Source: Prunus persica (Eukaryota > Streptophyta > Magnoliopsida > Rosales > Rosaceae). Taken from it: a stretch of DNA of 64,000 bases. The translations under genes and the position numbers were made by a program. The notes below the pieces were generated by a model that saw only the letters and a list, made by a program, of their open reading frames with translations, did not search any database and was not told the DNA's origin. The stretch is taken from positions 43,012,649 through 43,076,648 of the forward strand of contig NC_034009.1 of NCBI RefSeq assembly GCF_000346465.2, given 5' to 3'. Shown here one piece after another: positions 44,235-56,990 of the stretch; the first letter of the stretch is position 1; each line of letters opens with the position of its first letter.

Positions 44235-46014
44235 ATGGAAGCCAGTCATGAAGAAAAACGCAACGCCTCCTTGAAGAGAGCCCTTCTCATACTAAGCTGC
44301 GTACTCTTATCAATAGGCACATGCGGAGGCCCTTTGATAATGCGCCTCTACTTTATCCATGGAGGTAAACGTGTCTGGCTTTCCAGCTGGCTGGAAACCG
44401 GCGGCTGGCCAATCATCTTCATCCCCATAGCCCTAGCTTATTACCACCGCCGCACCACTGAAGGCCCTTCGACAAAACTCTTCTTCATCAAGCTCCCACT
44501 CTTCATAGCTTCCGCCGTCATCGGCCTAATTACTGGCCTTGACGACTACCTCTATGCCTACGGAGTGGCTCGCCTTCCGGTCTCCACGTCATCCCTAATC
44601 ATCGCTGCCCAGCTGGCTTTCACTGCCCTTTTTGCATTTCTTCTTGTGAAGCAGAAGTTCACTTCTTACTCCACAAACGCCGTGGTCTTATTGACTATTG
44701 GCGCGGCCGTTTTGGGGTTGAACACCAACGCCGATCGGCCAAAGGGTGAGTCGGATAAGGAGTATATTGCCGGGTTTTTGATGACAGTGGCGGCGGCGGC
44801 TTTGTATGGGTTTGTGTTGCCGTTGGTGGAGTTGACATACAAGAAGGCCAAGCAGACCATTACTTATGCTTTGGTTCTTGAGATTCAAATGGTTATGTGT
44901 TTGTTTGCTACTATTTTCTGCACTGTGGGGATGCTTATCAACAATGACTTCAAGGTTAGTGTTAATACTAGTCATCGTACATTCTATCTCTACTTGATTG
45001 ATTCTAAATTTCACAAGACAAGGTTTCTCTCATACTTCAATATTGTTGTAATAATGTAAAATTTTATTAATTTTTAATTACGGCAAAGAGCCTAGCCTCG
45101 TATATAGCCAAAAGGTACAAAGTTATAAAGTGACTTTTAGAAGTTTAGAACTGCGAGAGGAGATAAGCTTTTTGATTTTTTTGGTAATATAGGGGGCAAA
45201 GTCCAAACCAAAGAGCTTACACAGAAACGAATCTAGGCCTCAAGAGACGATTCTTATCATCATCTAAAATAGACTGCGAGAGGAGATAAGCTTTGGCTAG
45301 CTAGCTTGCAGGTTTAAGTGAAACAAAAACCCACAAGTTCTCCTTTTGGCCTTTTCCTTGGAGTATATCGCAAAAGGTAAAAAATAGAATGTTGTAATGG
45401 ATGATGATAATAATAATGATAGAAACAAAAAATAAATAAAATTGAAAAAAATAGATTGCTTCAGAATCAAATAAATCTAAAATTATAAGTACCAACTGAT
45501 GAATACCATTTATTTTGAACAAATTGTCATGTCATCTGTCCCATTATAATAGAGAAAATTTTCTAATGCCTAGTATATTTTCTAATAAATGGTCTTATAT
45601 ATTGATTGTTTTTAGGTTATTCTAAGAGAAGCAAGAAATTTCGGGCTTGGGAAAGGCACCTACTATGTGGTGCTTGTATTGAGTGCAATAGTTTGGCAAA
45701 CTTTCTTTCTGGGAGCCATTGGAATCATCTTCTGTGCCTCATCCTTACTCTCTGGTATTGTAATTGCGGTTCTGCTCCCAATTACAGAGATTCTAGCTGT
45801 CATTTTTTACCACGAAAAATTTCAAGCAGAAAAAGGGGTTGCTCTCGCACTTTCTCTGTGGGGTTTTGTCTCATATTTCTATGGTGAGATAAAATACAGC
45901 AAGCAAAGAGAAAATGAAAAGAAAAATGAAAAAGAAAAAGAAAAAGAAAAAGAAATAGAAATAGAAACGAAAGACACCCCAGAAACAGCAGACGTTTCTC
46001 AACTCGATCCCTAG
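44235..46014 (+). CDS. Purine permease A (PUP1/3-like)
   Basis: Two exons, 44235-44954 and 45616-46014, joined in phase at NNDFK|VILREAR, giving 372 residues. PUP proteins import adenine, cytokinins and related bases or alkaloids by proton symport. The drug/metabolite-transporter fold is visible as about ten membrane segments. Family motifs: [38 protein letters not shown] sequence, [71 protein letters not shown]. The hydrophilic C-tail is Lys/Glu-rich. Both splice sites are canonical. About 15 kb downstream lies its tandem duplicate. It resembles Arabidopsis PUP1; the substrate is inferred from the family. Confidence 0.94.
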
Positions 46015-48722
46015 GCCATGAAAGCGCAAGCTGTTGTTTCATGTCTTCTTCTTTGTTTGAGTTTCTGAAGGAGGGAAAAGGGATGCATCTTCTGTCATTT
46101 GGACTATCTAAATTCTGAACAGTTTGGACGGCAACACTCAATTTATCATTTACGTACTGTTTGTTTTATATTGTTATTTTTCCGATGATATTCATATCTT
46201 TGTCGAGTTGAAAATTATTAATTAGTAATTAAAGATTGTTTTTTTTTTTTGGGTCAATTAGTAATTAAAGATTGTATGTACATATGTTTGATTATGAAAA
46301 CAAATCTCAGCCATCCCAATACTTTATCAAAACAGCAGGCCATGCCTCACCAACTCATTACTCATGTACTTGAGGAATGAGAAAAGAGGAGAGAGAGTGT
46401 GTATGCGCGTGCATGTGCTTATAGAACGTTAGAACTTAACTTTTCCTCTCAATTCTGAGTATGATTAAGGTCAAATAGTAATCCAAAATTATCAAAACTA
46501 ATCTACTTCATTGACAGTTTATGACAGTTCAGTTTATCCGATTTGACCCGGCAAAAAAAAGAAGACAGTTTATGAGAATTTGTACTTAAATGAAAAGGTA
46601 AAATTGAGAATATGCATTGTCATATATACATGCTACTAGTGCACTTGATCACACCAAATTGTCGCTTCAAATGTATTTGGAAAATAAATCGAATATCCAG
46701 GATTTGAGAGATATTCCAAGTGGGAGAGGTTTTCAAGTAAAATATAGAAGAGGAAGGGGAAAATGTACCGACAGCTGGTCGGAAGAGGATGTTTAACAAC
46801 ATAGTCGAACTAAGCCAAAGAAACAAGAAAGAAACCACTCTGTCTAAAAAGCTGGCCGTAGATTCTAAGTCAAAATCCAGCCAACATACTTAGATGTTCT
46901 AATAAAACTAAAATTGTCTATGGATGCATGGCAAAAAGCCTCGTACAATCCCCCAAAGAGTAATACATAAAGAACCTTTTCCTTTGTTTTGCTATAAAAT
47001 ACAAAAACACATATAGTTGCTTAGGGAATGAAAATGATTATAAAAGATGAAATATATAATGCAAATAACCAATGTCCCTTGCGACAAGGAAAAGAGTATT
47101 TGTCTAAAGCGACTTTTTGTACCACCGTGGAGATTTGTCTAAAGAGCAGTGCTAGAGTCAGTTGCACATGCTTGTGAACTGATCTGGTCGTTAATACTTG
47201 TAAACGGCCAGCCTAACCCTAGCTTCCTACTTTGTCTAAAAGATAGTTGTTTGGGCCGGGCCAAGCACAAAATGCTAGGCTCTAAAAAAGTAGGTGTGAG
47301 ACCCAAAAAGTATATATATTCATAGAGTGCTCTGTGAAGAGTGCGAGACCCTCATCATGAATTAATCAAACCAACCACTCAAGATGAGTCGTATCTTAGA
47401 AAATCCAAGGGGGGCACACAAGAAATTCTACATTTATGGACTCTGAAACACTATTATCAACCAACACAATTTTAGAATCTAGACAGCTGCAATCAATTAA
47501 GCATTAAAATGAGCACGTGCATCACATGTGCACGTTGCCATAGTGCACACAGTGTACCCATCTCGTTCAACAAGTTATTTTCCACAAGGTCTCATATATT
47601 AGTTCCAAATAAAAAGTGCAAGATATGTTTTTGGACGTCAAACATTTAAAATATGGCATATAATTTGAATTGTAAAATTACCAAAAGATTTTGCAATGTA
47701 CAATATTTTCCTTCCTGTAAATCCTCAATGACTCTAATTAACCTGTATCGACTTTCATCCTGCAAAAAGAAAGAAAAAAAAAAAGAAGTTAAGGATCCAC
47801 CAGACGTTGAACTTTTACTAAGAAGAAGACATTAAGTTGAAGTCTACAGCTAGGTTTGAGGATGGATTGACTGACGTGCAGTGCCAATGGAAGTGTATGG
47901 AAGAGTGCGAATGTCCAAACAACTTGTGACCAATTCATACTAGATGCATTTCATCTCATATTGTGTTACTCACGAGTACTCAATGTAGCTTTTAAACCGG
48001 TATACAAATGCTCGGCTAAAGGCAATTCGTCCGACAAACAAGCCCTTTGACTGATGATGACACCGTAAATCAGGGATCCATCGACTCTAACAAAACAATG
48101 AAGATACCACCTACTTGATGATTCTAGCCAAATTGGCATAGGGGAAACTGGTTCCAAAACCCATTTTAAGCTTAAGCATATTACCAATACCAATACCAAA
48201 ATGTCTTAAGTAGCATGAGCTCATTATCTAGCTTCATAATTACAACATATGTAAGCAGCAAAAAACTATCATATATACAATAAAAGTTAACAACTAAACG
48301 ACAAATTGAGTGTGAAGATTTGAAAAGAATGAGATTCAACAATTGGACAACCATGAGTTTCAATTTTTTTATAATTGGACAAATGCCACTTCTGTACAAC
48401 CAGCTAAACAAGTAAAATTAAAGAACTGCAGAAAAAGCAATAAACAGACATGGAATTCCTGCCAATAACTTCAGGGGTGAGGCAATATACTGCCTGGTCG
48501 TGAGAAGATTGGTACCTTTAATTAACAGAACTGCAACGAATGGAAAAGGCAGCAGTCTCTATATCAATGACAATTGGTCTATGTATCTTGATCAAAATTG
48601 GCAGGAGCCAGCATTCAGCCCATGGATTTGTTCAGCAACAAAAGGAGCAATATGAATACCGAGAGTTCAAGCATAAACCAAGGCTCTGAAACATGTTCAA
48701 GCATTCGCTGAAACCTGTAAGT
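46015..48722. other. Region between permease A and the DnaJ gene
   Basis: Convergent 3' ends. Positions up to 46662 are duplicated after permease B (to 61302). Beyond that the sequence exists only in copy 1. No gene recognised. A frame at 48615-48714 that could encode a hydrophobic tail is probably 3' UTR of the DnaJ gene. Confidence 0.5.
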
Positions 48723-51700
48723 TCAACCAGTAGATAGCTGCTGATAAAGCCTGTTATCCATTTAAAGATAATCACCACTATCAGAAAAGTGACTAATAGA
48801 TACACTTATATTTAGTCGATAATTCAGCTGATTGATGAATGCTCATTTGACTTCAATTTCTAAATAATCTGAAGGCAAAATTTCTAACTGTCTATGCACT
48901 AGGCCATGTATTAGAATATAGGTTAGGGTACACTTTTCCCCAAATGTTATAAAGGTTCGTTTGGTAACACTCATTTTATTTTTTTTGAAACCCAGAACTC
49001 CACTTTGTCAGCTCTGCTGACACAGCTTCCTAACTGCGGTAGATTATTAATATGGTTTTTGGTTTTTTGTATATATTTTTCTTTATAGATAGAGAAGCAA
49101 AAATAAGACAATAGTGAGAAGCGACATGATAGCTGTCAGGAAAGGGGTATAAAATGTACATGGAATGATTTATAGAATAAAAAATAAAACCGAAAACTAT
49201 AATAAAAGGCTTTCTTTCTTCATTTTTTTTTAAAAAAAATTTGGTTTTATGTTTTCTTCCTCACATTTTTCATACTCATCTCCCTCTTTTCTCCCATATG
49301 CCTTCCCCCTCTCTTTAGCTAAGAAGCAACTAAAATCTAAAGACATGAACATTATCAAACAGAACTTAAATATGTTACTAATTTCCCTAATAGGATGATA
49401 AATGTTTCAGTTTCATCCTCTAATTTGACCATGTTCAACATCATAGTTTAGAATGTGTAATATGAACCCTCCATCCATATTCGTTAAATGTAACTGGTGG
49501 AAAACAATATCACATAATGCTAACTCGTTCTTCCTTGTTGGGTGCAGCAGGAGTAATCAGAGCACCATGCTGAACATCAGCCTCAAATAGGGGACTTTTT
49601 TCCTTGTCATCTTCCCCACTGCCACATTGAAGGTTACCAACTCAGACTTGCTAAAGACTGCTGACCTTATCGTCCACTTAAATAGAGTATTAAGTGACTG
49701 GCTGTGACTTGCTTTTCAACAGAGTCGACAAGTCACAGCCAGAACTTTTTACCAGAGTTCTGGTATCTTATTTAATTTCAGGGAATACTGTGTAATAACC
49801 TTGATTTCCAGATCAGGAAGGTCTTCCAACTCGTAAAGGGGAGGAGGTGGAAGATCTGGCCCCCCAAACTTCTCATGCCACAGAGCAGATACTGCAGCTG
49901 CCTAGCCTGGGCTTGAAAATTTTCCAGTCCAGGCTGAGACAGGTGAAGCAAAATCCTGGAAAAGCAGTGACCTCCAACCAAATTTGAGTTACTTAGCTAA
50001 GCCCAGTTCAATGTGGTAATGTGGAGCAACTGGCAAGGGAGGAGCTGAGCTTGGCAGAGAATTCAGTGTCAAAAATTTTGAGGTATTCCATGTCAACGAG
50101 GTATTAGGGGTCTCCCTGTAATCGATTTCATTTTGAACAATGAAAACATCATTCCTCAGTCACAAGCCAAGCATGTTATGAAGCCTTCCACCAGTAACAT
50201 TTAACGAACACGAATGGAGGATTCAGATTTAAAGAAAATTAAAAACATGAGGTTAACATTCTTCAATTAGAAAAGCAAGAACATCAGAACATTTAAGAAA
50301 CTACAGGGGCGAAAGGTGTAATCTACCCTATAAGTTAGTAACTGGCCTGTACAATATCACATTACACCTAGCACCCAAGTGGTATTATGGATATTTATGT
50401 TTCTGAGAAGATGAGAAAAAGCATCATATAACCAACATTTTTGGATGTAAAAGGCTTACCAATCTCTTTTATTGGAAGTGCTGTTTCCATGCATAATTTC
50501 CTCCCTTGCAAACTCTTCTAATATAGCATGTTGGCGTTCATTTATTTCACTTTATCAAAAGGAAAAAACACAAATCAGATTAAAAGATTCTCCTGGATCA
50601 TAAGTGTATAAGTAATTACAACATGAAGAAAAACCAATAATATTAAATCATTCACGAAGGAAGTAAAATGGAGGCACTAATCTACAGCTTTTATCAAGTG
50701 AGGCAGAGCCAGGTAGCTGATATCAGTTCAACTTAGGGGAATTCTTGAGCACAGGAGTTAAAAAGCAAGCATCGCAGTTCTCACTTGATTAGTAGGCCAG
50801 TGCCAACACGCATTTTCAGAAATATCAGTTAGATTTCTTCAAACAATTTTGTTAGAAAATATTGACATATTATACCTATAACCACATGCAACCAAAAGTA
50901 ATAAAGAAGGCTTACGTGGGAAATCTAACTCGGAAGCGCACATATTGATCTCCATGGCTAACTAGAAAACCATGTTTTGGCAGTCCTGAAAAACATATAG
51001 TCTTAGAAAATTTCAAGAAAGCGAGGTACTAACTTTTGAGTCATGAAAGTTAATGATTTACTAACCTTTGCCTCTTAGTACAATATGTTGTCCAGGCTGA
51101 ACCCCCTTTGGTATCTGAGAGATCCATAATTACAAGGAAAAGTCAGTCTGATGTAGAATCAAGAAGATGATGGAAGAGAACAAGAGCAGAAAGAAAAAGT
51201 AGGGACACTTCATCTCTAAACAATTCCATAGGCAAAACCAAAATCCAATCACAAGGATGGGCCAGTCTAAATAGGTAGTCAGCAAAAAAATCCCATAAGG
51301 AAACAATAATTAAACCCTAATAAAACAAAACTAGCCTAATAAACACTCTTTCATAATAGGAAGGTCACCACAATGATCGCCTCACCATTGAAGTGTCAAC
51401 TGGGCTGTGGTAAGATTACGCCAGACATGGATGAAACATCATTGGACAATTTATCTATCCAACTACAGATGTTTCTAATAACATTCGGCATATTAGGTTA
51501 ACTTCTCATTCTTTAGTATTTATTGTAGTACTTAAATATTTGTATAAAATTAATAAATACATTTCTGAAGAAACAACAAACACAAAAATAATGCTCAGCC
51601 TGACAAACAACACATTAGATTCCTGACCTTAAAAATTAAAATTTTAAAAGTTTCAGGCAGGGGAGACTCCAGAGCTACAAATTGCATCCTATATCCAGCT

Positions 51701-54700
51701 TTATACCATATTATACGCATCCATGGATCCAATTCAACTAAGACCCCTCATCCCCAAACACATGCCATAGAGTTGACCACATTTAATAAAAGTGTTTAAA
51801 TTGCCCAACAGAACTAAAAGCGTCCACTTATTAGAGTGGTTACACAAGGAAAGAAAATATTGGGGACAAAATTTTCAAGTTAATTAGATAATAAACGTTT
51901 AGCACAAAGAGAAACTCTTACTTTTACTTCTATCTTCCCAGACAAAGTTGGTACCTCAACCATACCACCAAGAATAGCCTGAAACATTCAAACTTTCAGC
52001 ATCAACATTAATATTTTAGGTTTTGATAAATGAATATTTAGACAGGACAATAGGACAAGGAAATTGCCTTCAATTCCGACTCGAGAGAACAACTACTTGC
52101 ATTAGATACTTTACTGATGAATTTAAGGAAATGAAGTTGACAGAAGAAACTATTAAGTTTTTAGAACAAGAAAACTAATAATAACAGGGATGCCAAACGT
52201 AAGTTTGGAAAAGAAGAAAACACAAAGTAAAATGGAGAGATGATATGATATGGCAACTAAGTGGAGAGCACCATAAGTTGCCAAAAGAAAATATTATATC
52301 ATATGGAAACGAGGTAACTATTTAGAGATATGGATCAATGTATGGAATCGTTCTCACTTGCGTAAAGCTAATATTAGAGTTCACATAAACATCTGCACCA
52401 TCTCTAGCAAAGATAGGATCTTCAGCAACCTACACCAAAAAGAAACCAAATTTGAGAAGGCATATCAGGGTACATATTCACAACCACACTAGCTTCTACA
52501 CAATAAGTCACTGAAATGCAAGTCTTCATTTGATCAGGTTCAATTATAATCACAGCATGTGCTTAGATGACATCTCAACTAGCATACAATTCCAGCTTAT
52601 CCTCTTTTTTACAGGTAATGCAAGGAATTAAGTCTTCCAAAACACTCATTATCATTTAAAACATGCAAGAAAAGAGAGTAAAGTTGTACCTTTAGTTTAA
52701 TGTAAAAACAGCCTGGTTGACCTCCTCGTACCCCACTATTCCCAGCCTCCGGAATACGGATTGTATCTCCAGAATCCACACCTATAGCCATAAGAGAGAG
52801 AGAGAGAGAGAGAGAGAGATGTTAGATAATGAAAAAAAAAAATTAAAGTTCAATTCAGAATTCACAAGTGTACAAAGAGAAGCTTCTCGTAATGACTCGA
52901 AATTACACTCTGTTAATCCTATAGGGCACTCAGTTTCACATTAAGAGCACTAAGTATGTTTGTTGATAATTTATACCATTTTCATACAGGAGATTGAGTA
53001 AGCCAAATATTATTAAACATAATGCCAAACAAGGAAAGCAAATGTAGCTACTATAAACTCCCTGCATGATCTTCATGTTTCCTGAACATGTATCCAATGG
53101 AATTTTTAACATGCCTCCAGTAACATACAATACAAGATTTGAAGAGCCAAATGATAGTTATGTCACACACATGTCAAAAAATCCACATTGCGACCTTCCT
53201 TCATCAAATCAAACAATCTATTACCAACCTGCTGGTATCGAAACTTTAACCTCTCTAGTGCCTTCAACAACCCCTAACCCTCCACATGAGATGCAAGATT
53301 CCTGCAACAGATAAATAAACGCCAACAAATATTATTTCACACAATTCAATACAATGAATTTTTTCATTGGAAGTCACATTAAACCTTGATTATTTTGCCC
53401 GCCCCTTTACAAGTACCGCATGTTGATGTGAATGGAGGAACTGTAACCTGGTAGGAGATTAAACATCAGAACAGACAATTTAATAATTTGTCACTCTTGT
53501 AGGATGATAGAAAAGAAAAAATAATAATAATAATCCTCACAAACTGACTCCTTTCAGAAGAAATATCCCCATAACCATCATCAGTTAGATCTTTAAAACT
53601 TACTCTCCCAATACCTCTGCAAGTAGGACAAACTTTGGTCTTGGCATTTAGTGGAGAGCCACGCCCATCTGCATCATGAAATATTAGGGACAACCATATT
53701 ATATTGCTAAAGTATTTTATTTGGGAACTTAAGATCAGATTGTGAATTTTTGGAAGGAACATTAAAAGATCCCTAGAAAAAAAAAATCTCACCCACCAAG
53801 ATAGGTGCTATTCCCAAATTCGAAGACAAACTTCAGACTCTGACCAAACCCAGACCTCGAGCTTCAAACCCCCCCAACCATATACCCCTGACCCCTGACT
53901 CTGAACTCCCAGAGCCCAAACATAGAAATCATATGCCGAACCCTGACATTTGGACAGATACACATATTCTAGACCCAGTATGGACTCTGTGCCCAGACCA
54001 AATATCAAAGTCACACATAATGGGAAATATCAGAGTCCAAAAAGTAGTTCCTTCTACAACAGCGCTCACTTAGCAACAGAACATATGCAAAATATTAGTC
54101 TTCACTCTTATGCAATCAAATTATAAATAAAATAAAAAACGAACTGAAAAAAAAAATCCCTTCCCATATAAAAGAGTAAACAAATAAATGGACATCTATG
54201 TTGTGGTGAAAGGTTTTCAAAAGAAACGATTATATAAATATTTGAAATCCGTGTTATAATTACAAAATCTCCTATCAGAAAGAAAAAAAAAGTAAAAAGT
54301 AATGGAATCTTAAAATATTTATTCGACTCACAGCAAGAATCACAGGGAACATGTGCATTGACAGAGAGATGCTTTGTGCATCCTTTAGCAGCTTCAAAGA
54401 AAGAGAGTGACAGCTCCACCTACGAAACACAGACAACATCAATCATTTCAGCTTGTAAATACAGAAGGAAAACCACACAAAAAGTGTAACCTATGTGAAT
54501 CAAGTTTACCTCAATATCAGCTGCAACTTGATCGAACTCATGTTCAAAGATCTGCAGTATCAAATCACTGTCAGAGTAAAGAAATTTGAGATTTCAACAA
54601 GCTGCAGCAACAGACTGCCTTAAGATCAACGATAGAACATGCACTGAAATACCTCTGAGAATATTTTATGGAATGAACTGGAAAAATGAGTTTGAAAACC

Positions 54701-55050
54701 ATATCTAAACCCTTCTGCACCAGCAGCACCATGAGTTTGATTATCATATCTGAACCCCTCTGCATCCCCAGCAGTATACCCTACGTTTTCTGACCCGCTT
54801 GAGCGCTTCTTCATTGGAAATTTTTAAATTAAAAAAAAAGACAAAAAGAACAGATAAGTAAGATCTAAAAATGGTACATGGCGTTCAGGATTTTGACTGC
54901 AGAAAAACTATTAAACTTTTGATGGCAAGGCTCAGCATGCGCACCAGTCAATTTTTTTCTTCCAAGTACACATATAATCAAAGTACATAAAGGGAACACA
55001 ATCACAAATGAAGACGTACACCAAATAGATTTAACTTTTAAACACCAAAA

Positions 55051-55097
<47 letters not shown>

Positions 55098-56130
55098 TTA
55101 TTACCTTGTCATATTGTGCCCTCTTTTCAGGATCTTGCAAAGTCTGCAATTAACAATAAATAAATAAAAAGATAATTATGTAAATGTTACACATAAAAAT
55201 TAAGGAAAGCATAAAAACTATTCCAAATTTTGGTAATTATTTGACAAGAACATAACGAGGGGACAACTCTGAAAAATTCATAAAGTTAGGTAAATTAAGT
55301 CAAACCTCATAGGCATCTTTTATTTCTTGAAATTTTCTCTTAGAAGAAGGATTGTCCTTATTTGCATCTGGATGGTACTTCTTGGCAAGCTGCAAAAATA
55401 TCCAGCGTCAACAGATCAAAAAGAGAAGATTTGCTAAAGTTGTGGAACAAGACAAGAGTACACTCAATCAAGAATTTTGCATGGCTTCAATGGTGTATAA
55501 TAGAGAAACAATTTATGGCATGGCTTCAATAGAGTATAATAGGGAAAGTTTATGGACATATCATACTTGATAATCCTAAATTCATATCCCATTCGACTCA
55601 GCATTATGCAAATAAAGATTTTCCCACTTGCCTAATAAAAAGGAGGGGAAAGAAACATGAAAAGCAAAAGGAAGATATCAAGAAAGAAACATCACCAGCA
55701 TTATGCAAATTTTACATTTCAACTTAGTACTTAGTATAAAATTCATTCTAGTCAAAAAATTTCCTCCACCACATACAATCCCCTTTCAAACAAGCAGACA
55801 CATTTTTAAAAGGAACTACGCTGAAATAACATCCCAAGATCTTAACATTGTTTCTGCAATGTACATGCTAAATGCAATACAATTGCTTTCCCCATGAACG
55901 CCATTACTTCTATATAAACCACACTTCAAGTCACACACAAACCAATTCCAGAAACTGCATGCAATTGACAATTTGTATACTGACCACACGAAAAGCCTTT
56001 TTAATCTCATCTCGGCTTGCGCGTTTCGAAACACCGAGAGTTTCATAGTAGTCTCTTTCAGGTGCGCAGCAAAACCCTGCAAAGATCATCAACTTCAAGC
56101 CTTGAATCCAAAAGTTCTGTCACTCACTGT

Positions 56131-56166
<36 letters not shown>

Positions 56167-56555
56167 CAAACCTGAGGCATGGAAATAACGATTTCCCAAT
56201 GAGGTAGCGAAACCAGCTACAGAACCACAAGAGGGCGAACCTAAGTTTGAAAGCATCGACATTAACAAAGATTCTGAGTTCTCGTAACCACAAAGCAATC
56301 AGGCATGAGAAGTAAAACAAGGAGCCGAGGAGCTAACCATGTGTTCGATACAATGCCTCGCTCAATGACGAAAGCCTCCGTGGCCAATCAACTTGATCAA
56401 CAGTCGACTCTGCAGCCAACGACGACACCAAACGCCTCCGAAGCTGCATTTCAGTACATATAAATTCTAAGAATAAAGCAAAATTGATGAAGAAAATAGA
56501 ATGAATCTTTGAGCTTCGTCTTCCTCACCAGACCAAGCAAGCTCAATTTTCGCAT
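48723..56555 (-). CDS. Mitochondrial DnaJ/HSP40 co-chaperone, ATJ1 type
   Basis: Nineteen coding exons (minus): 56529-56555, 56338-56443, 56172-56240, 55985-56076, 55306-55389, 55105-55143, 54653-54808, 54510-54551, 54332-54419, 53604-53668, 53385-53447, 53229-53301, 52690-52781, 52358-52429, 51922-51978, 51066-51114, 50916-50985, 50460-50549, 48723-48750; 453 residues. Type I J-protein: stimulates mitochondrial HSP70 and holds unfolded clients. Basic transit-like N-terminus; J domain with YHPDANKD (HPD); zinc-finger motifs [24 protein letters not shown] and CISCGGLG; substrate domains [15 protein letters not shown] and [24 protein letters not shown]-terminus WLYQQLSTG, matching my memory of Arabidopsis ATJ1. 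The start of exon 7 could be three bases later. Every other junction keeps phase. CT tracts adjoin three junctions. Confidence 0.9.
49510..50200 (-). pseudogene. Unidentified gene fragment inside the last DnaJ intron
   Basis: On the minus strand this intron segment reads like old coding DNA. Pieces, 5' to 3': [39 protein letters not shown] then a stop, [39 protein letters not shown] then [10 protein letters not shown], and near 49516-49633 [20 protein letters not shown] then [10 protein letters not shown]. Composition is much less AT-rich than neighbouring introns. I do not recognise the family. Two in-frame stops mean it is broken, or my reading joins separate exons. It is on the same strand as the host gene. 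Confidence 0.45.
49698..49764. repeat. Two adjacent hairpins in the last DnaJ intron
   Basis: CTGGCTGTGACTTG (49698-49711) and its perfect complement CAAGTCACAGCCAG (49729-49742) form a 14-bp stem with a 17-base loop. Overlapping it, CCAGAACT (49739-49746) pairs with AGTTCTGG (49757-49764). Confidence 0.8.
52793..52820. repeat. (GA)n microsatellite next to a DnaJ splice acceptor
   Basis: On the coding strand it is CT, ending about ten bases before the acceptor of the exon at 52690-52781, so it extends the polypyrimidine tract. Confidence 0.9.
55056..55092. repeat. (GA)n microsatellite next to a DnaJ splice donor
   Basis: CT on the coding strand, beginning about twelve bases after the donor of the exon at 55105-55143. 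Confidence 0.9.
56132..56163. repeat. (GA)n microsatellite next to a DnaJ splice donor
   Basis: CT on the coding strand, beginning about nine bases after the donor of the exon at 56172-56240. Confidence 0.9.
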
Positions 56556-56851
56556 TTTAGAGGTGTTTGGCTACTGTGAACGATCAAGCTCCAGAACTTG
56601 GGTTTGGGATTTTCGTTTAGAATTGTGACGGTCCAATTCGGTAATTTCACCCGCCGACCGTGTTTTGTGTTTTAGGGCGCGACTTCAACAACACGTTGCG
56701 TGGCGGGGGGTTAAGAAGATCAAAACGCTGTCGTTTCGGCAACATATTTACTTTCGGCCTTTCAGACATTCTGGTCCCGACACGTACGGTCGCCCCCTGA
56801 TCTTTCTTCAACTAACGAAGAGGACCTGTGAGCTCTGCAGTTTGGACTTCC

Positions 56852-56990
56852 GTGGCTACTAGGTGTGGGCTCCCCACCGGTCTGAGACGGTGCGCCCCAC
56901 AGTTCACTACAAACTCAGTCAGGTGGAGGAGGCAGCTGTCGTCGCTCCGCTCACGACCAAGAGTTTGGGATCAAAAAACAGGGTCGATTC
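56852..56990 (+). pseudogene. PPR gene 5' stub with lost start codon (duplication copy 1)
   Basis: Homologous to the first 170 or so bases of the PPR gene at 61873, and to about 150 bases of its upstream DNA (from 56690). The start codon is GTG (ccGTGgctact against ccATGgcgact). Internal gaps are present, one about 40 bases long. Homology stops near 56990 inside what would be exon 1; no PPR repeat follows. It is a truncated relic. Confidence 0.85.

Larger units (their letters stand above)
41553..56990. repeat. Segmental tandem duplication, copy 1 (permease + DnaJ + PPR stub)
   Basis: Homologous to 57645-62040. Left edges align at caacaactaggcatgacacaatcag (41584) and caacaactaggcgtggcacaatcag (57681). 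Homology continues through the permease and its downstream region, the DnaJ 5' end, and the start of the PPR gene. About 15.4 kb here against 4.4 kb in copy 2, chiefly because of one 9.6-kb deletion there. Confidence 0.9.

Noticed and set aside
45301..45522. 73-codon frame in the permease A intron
   Set aside because: AT-rich intron sequence with no similarity.
48615..48714. Alternative last DnaJ exon giving a hydrophobic tail
   Set aside because: It splices in phase, but the exon at 48723-48750 gives the expected family C-terminus WLYQQLSTG and lies closer.
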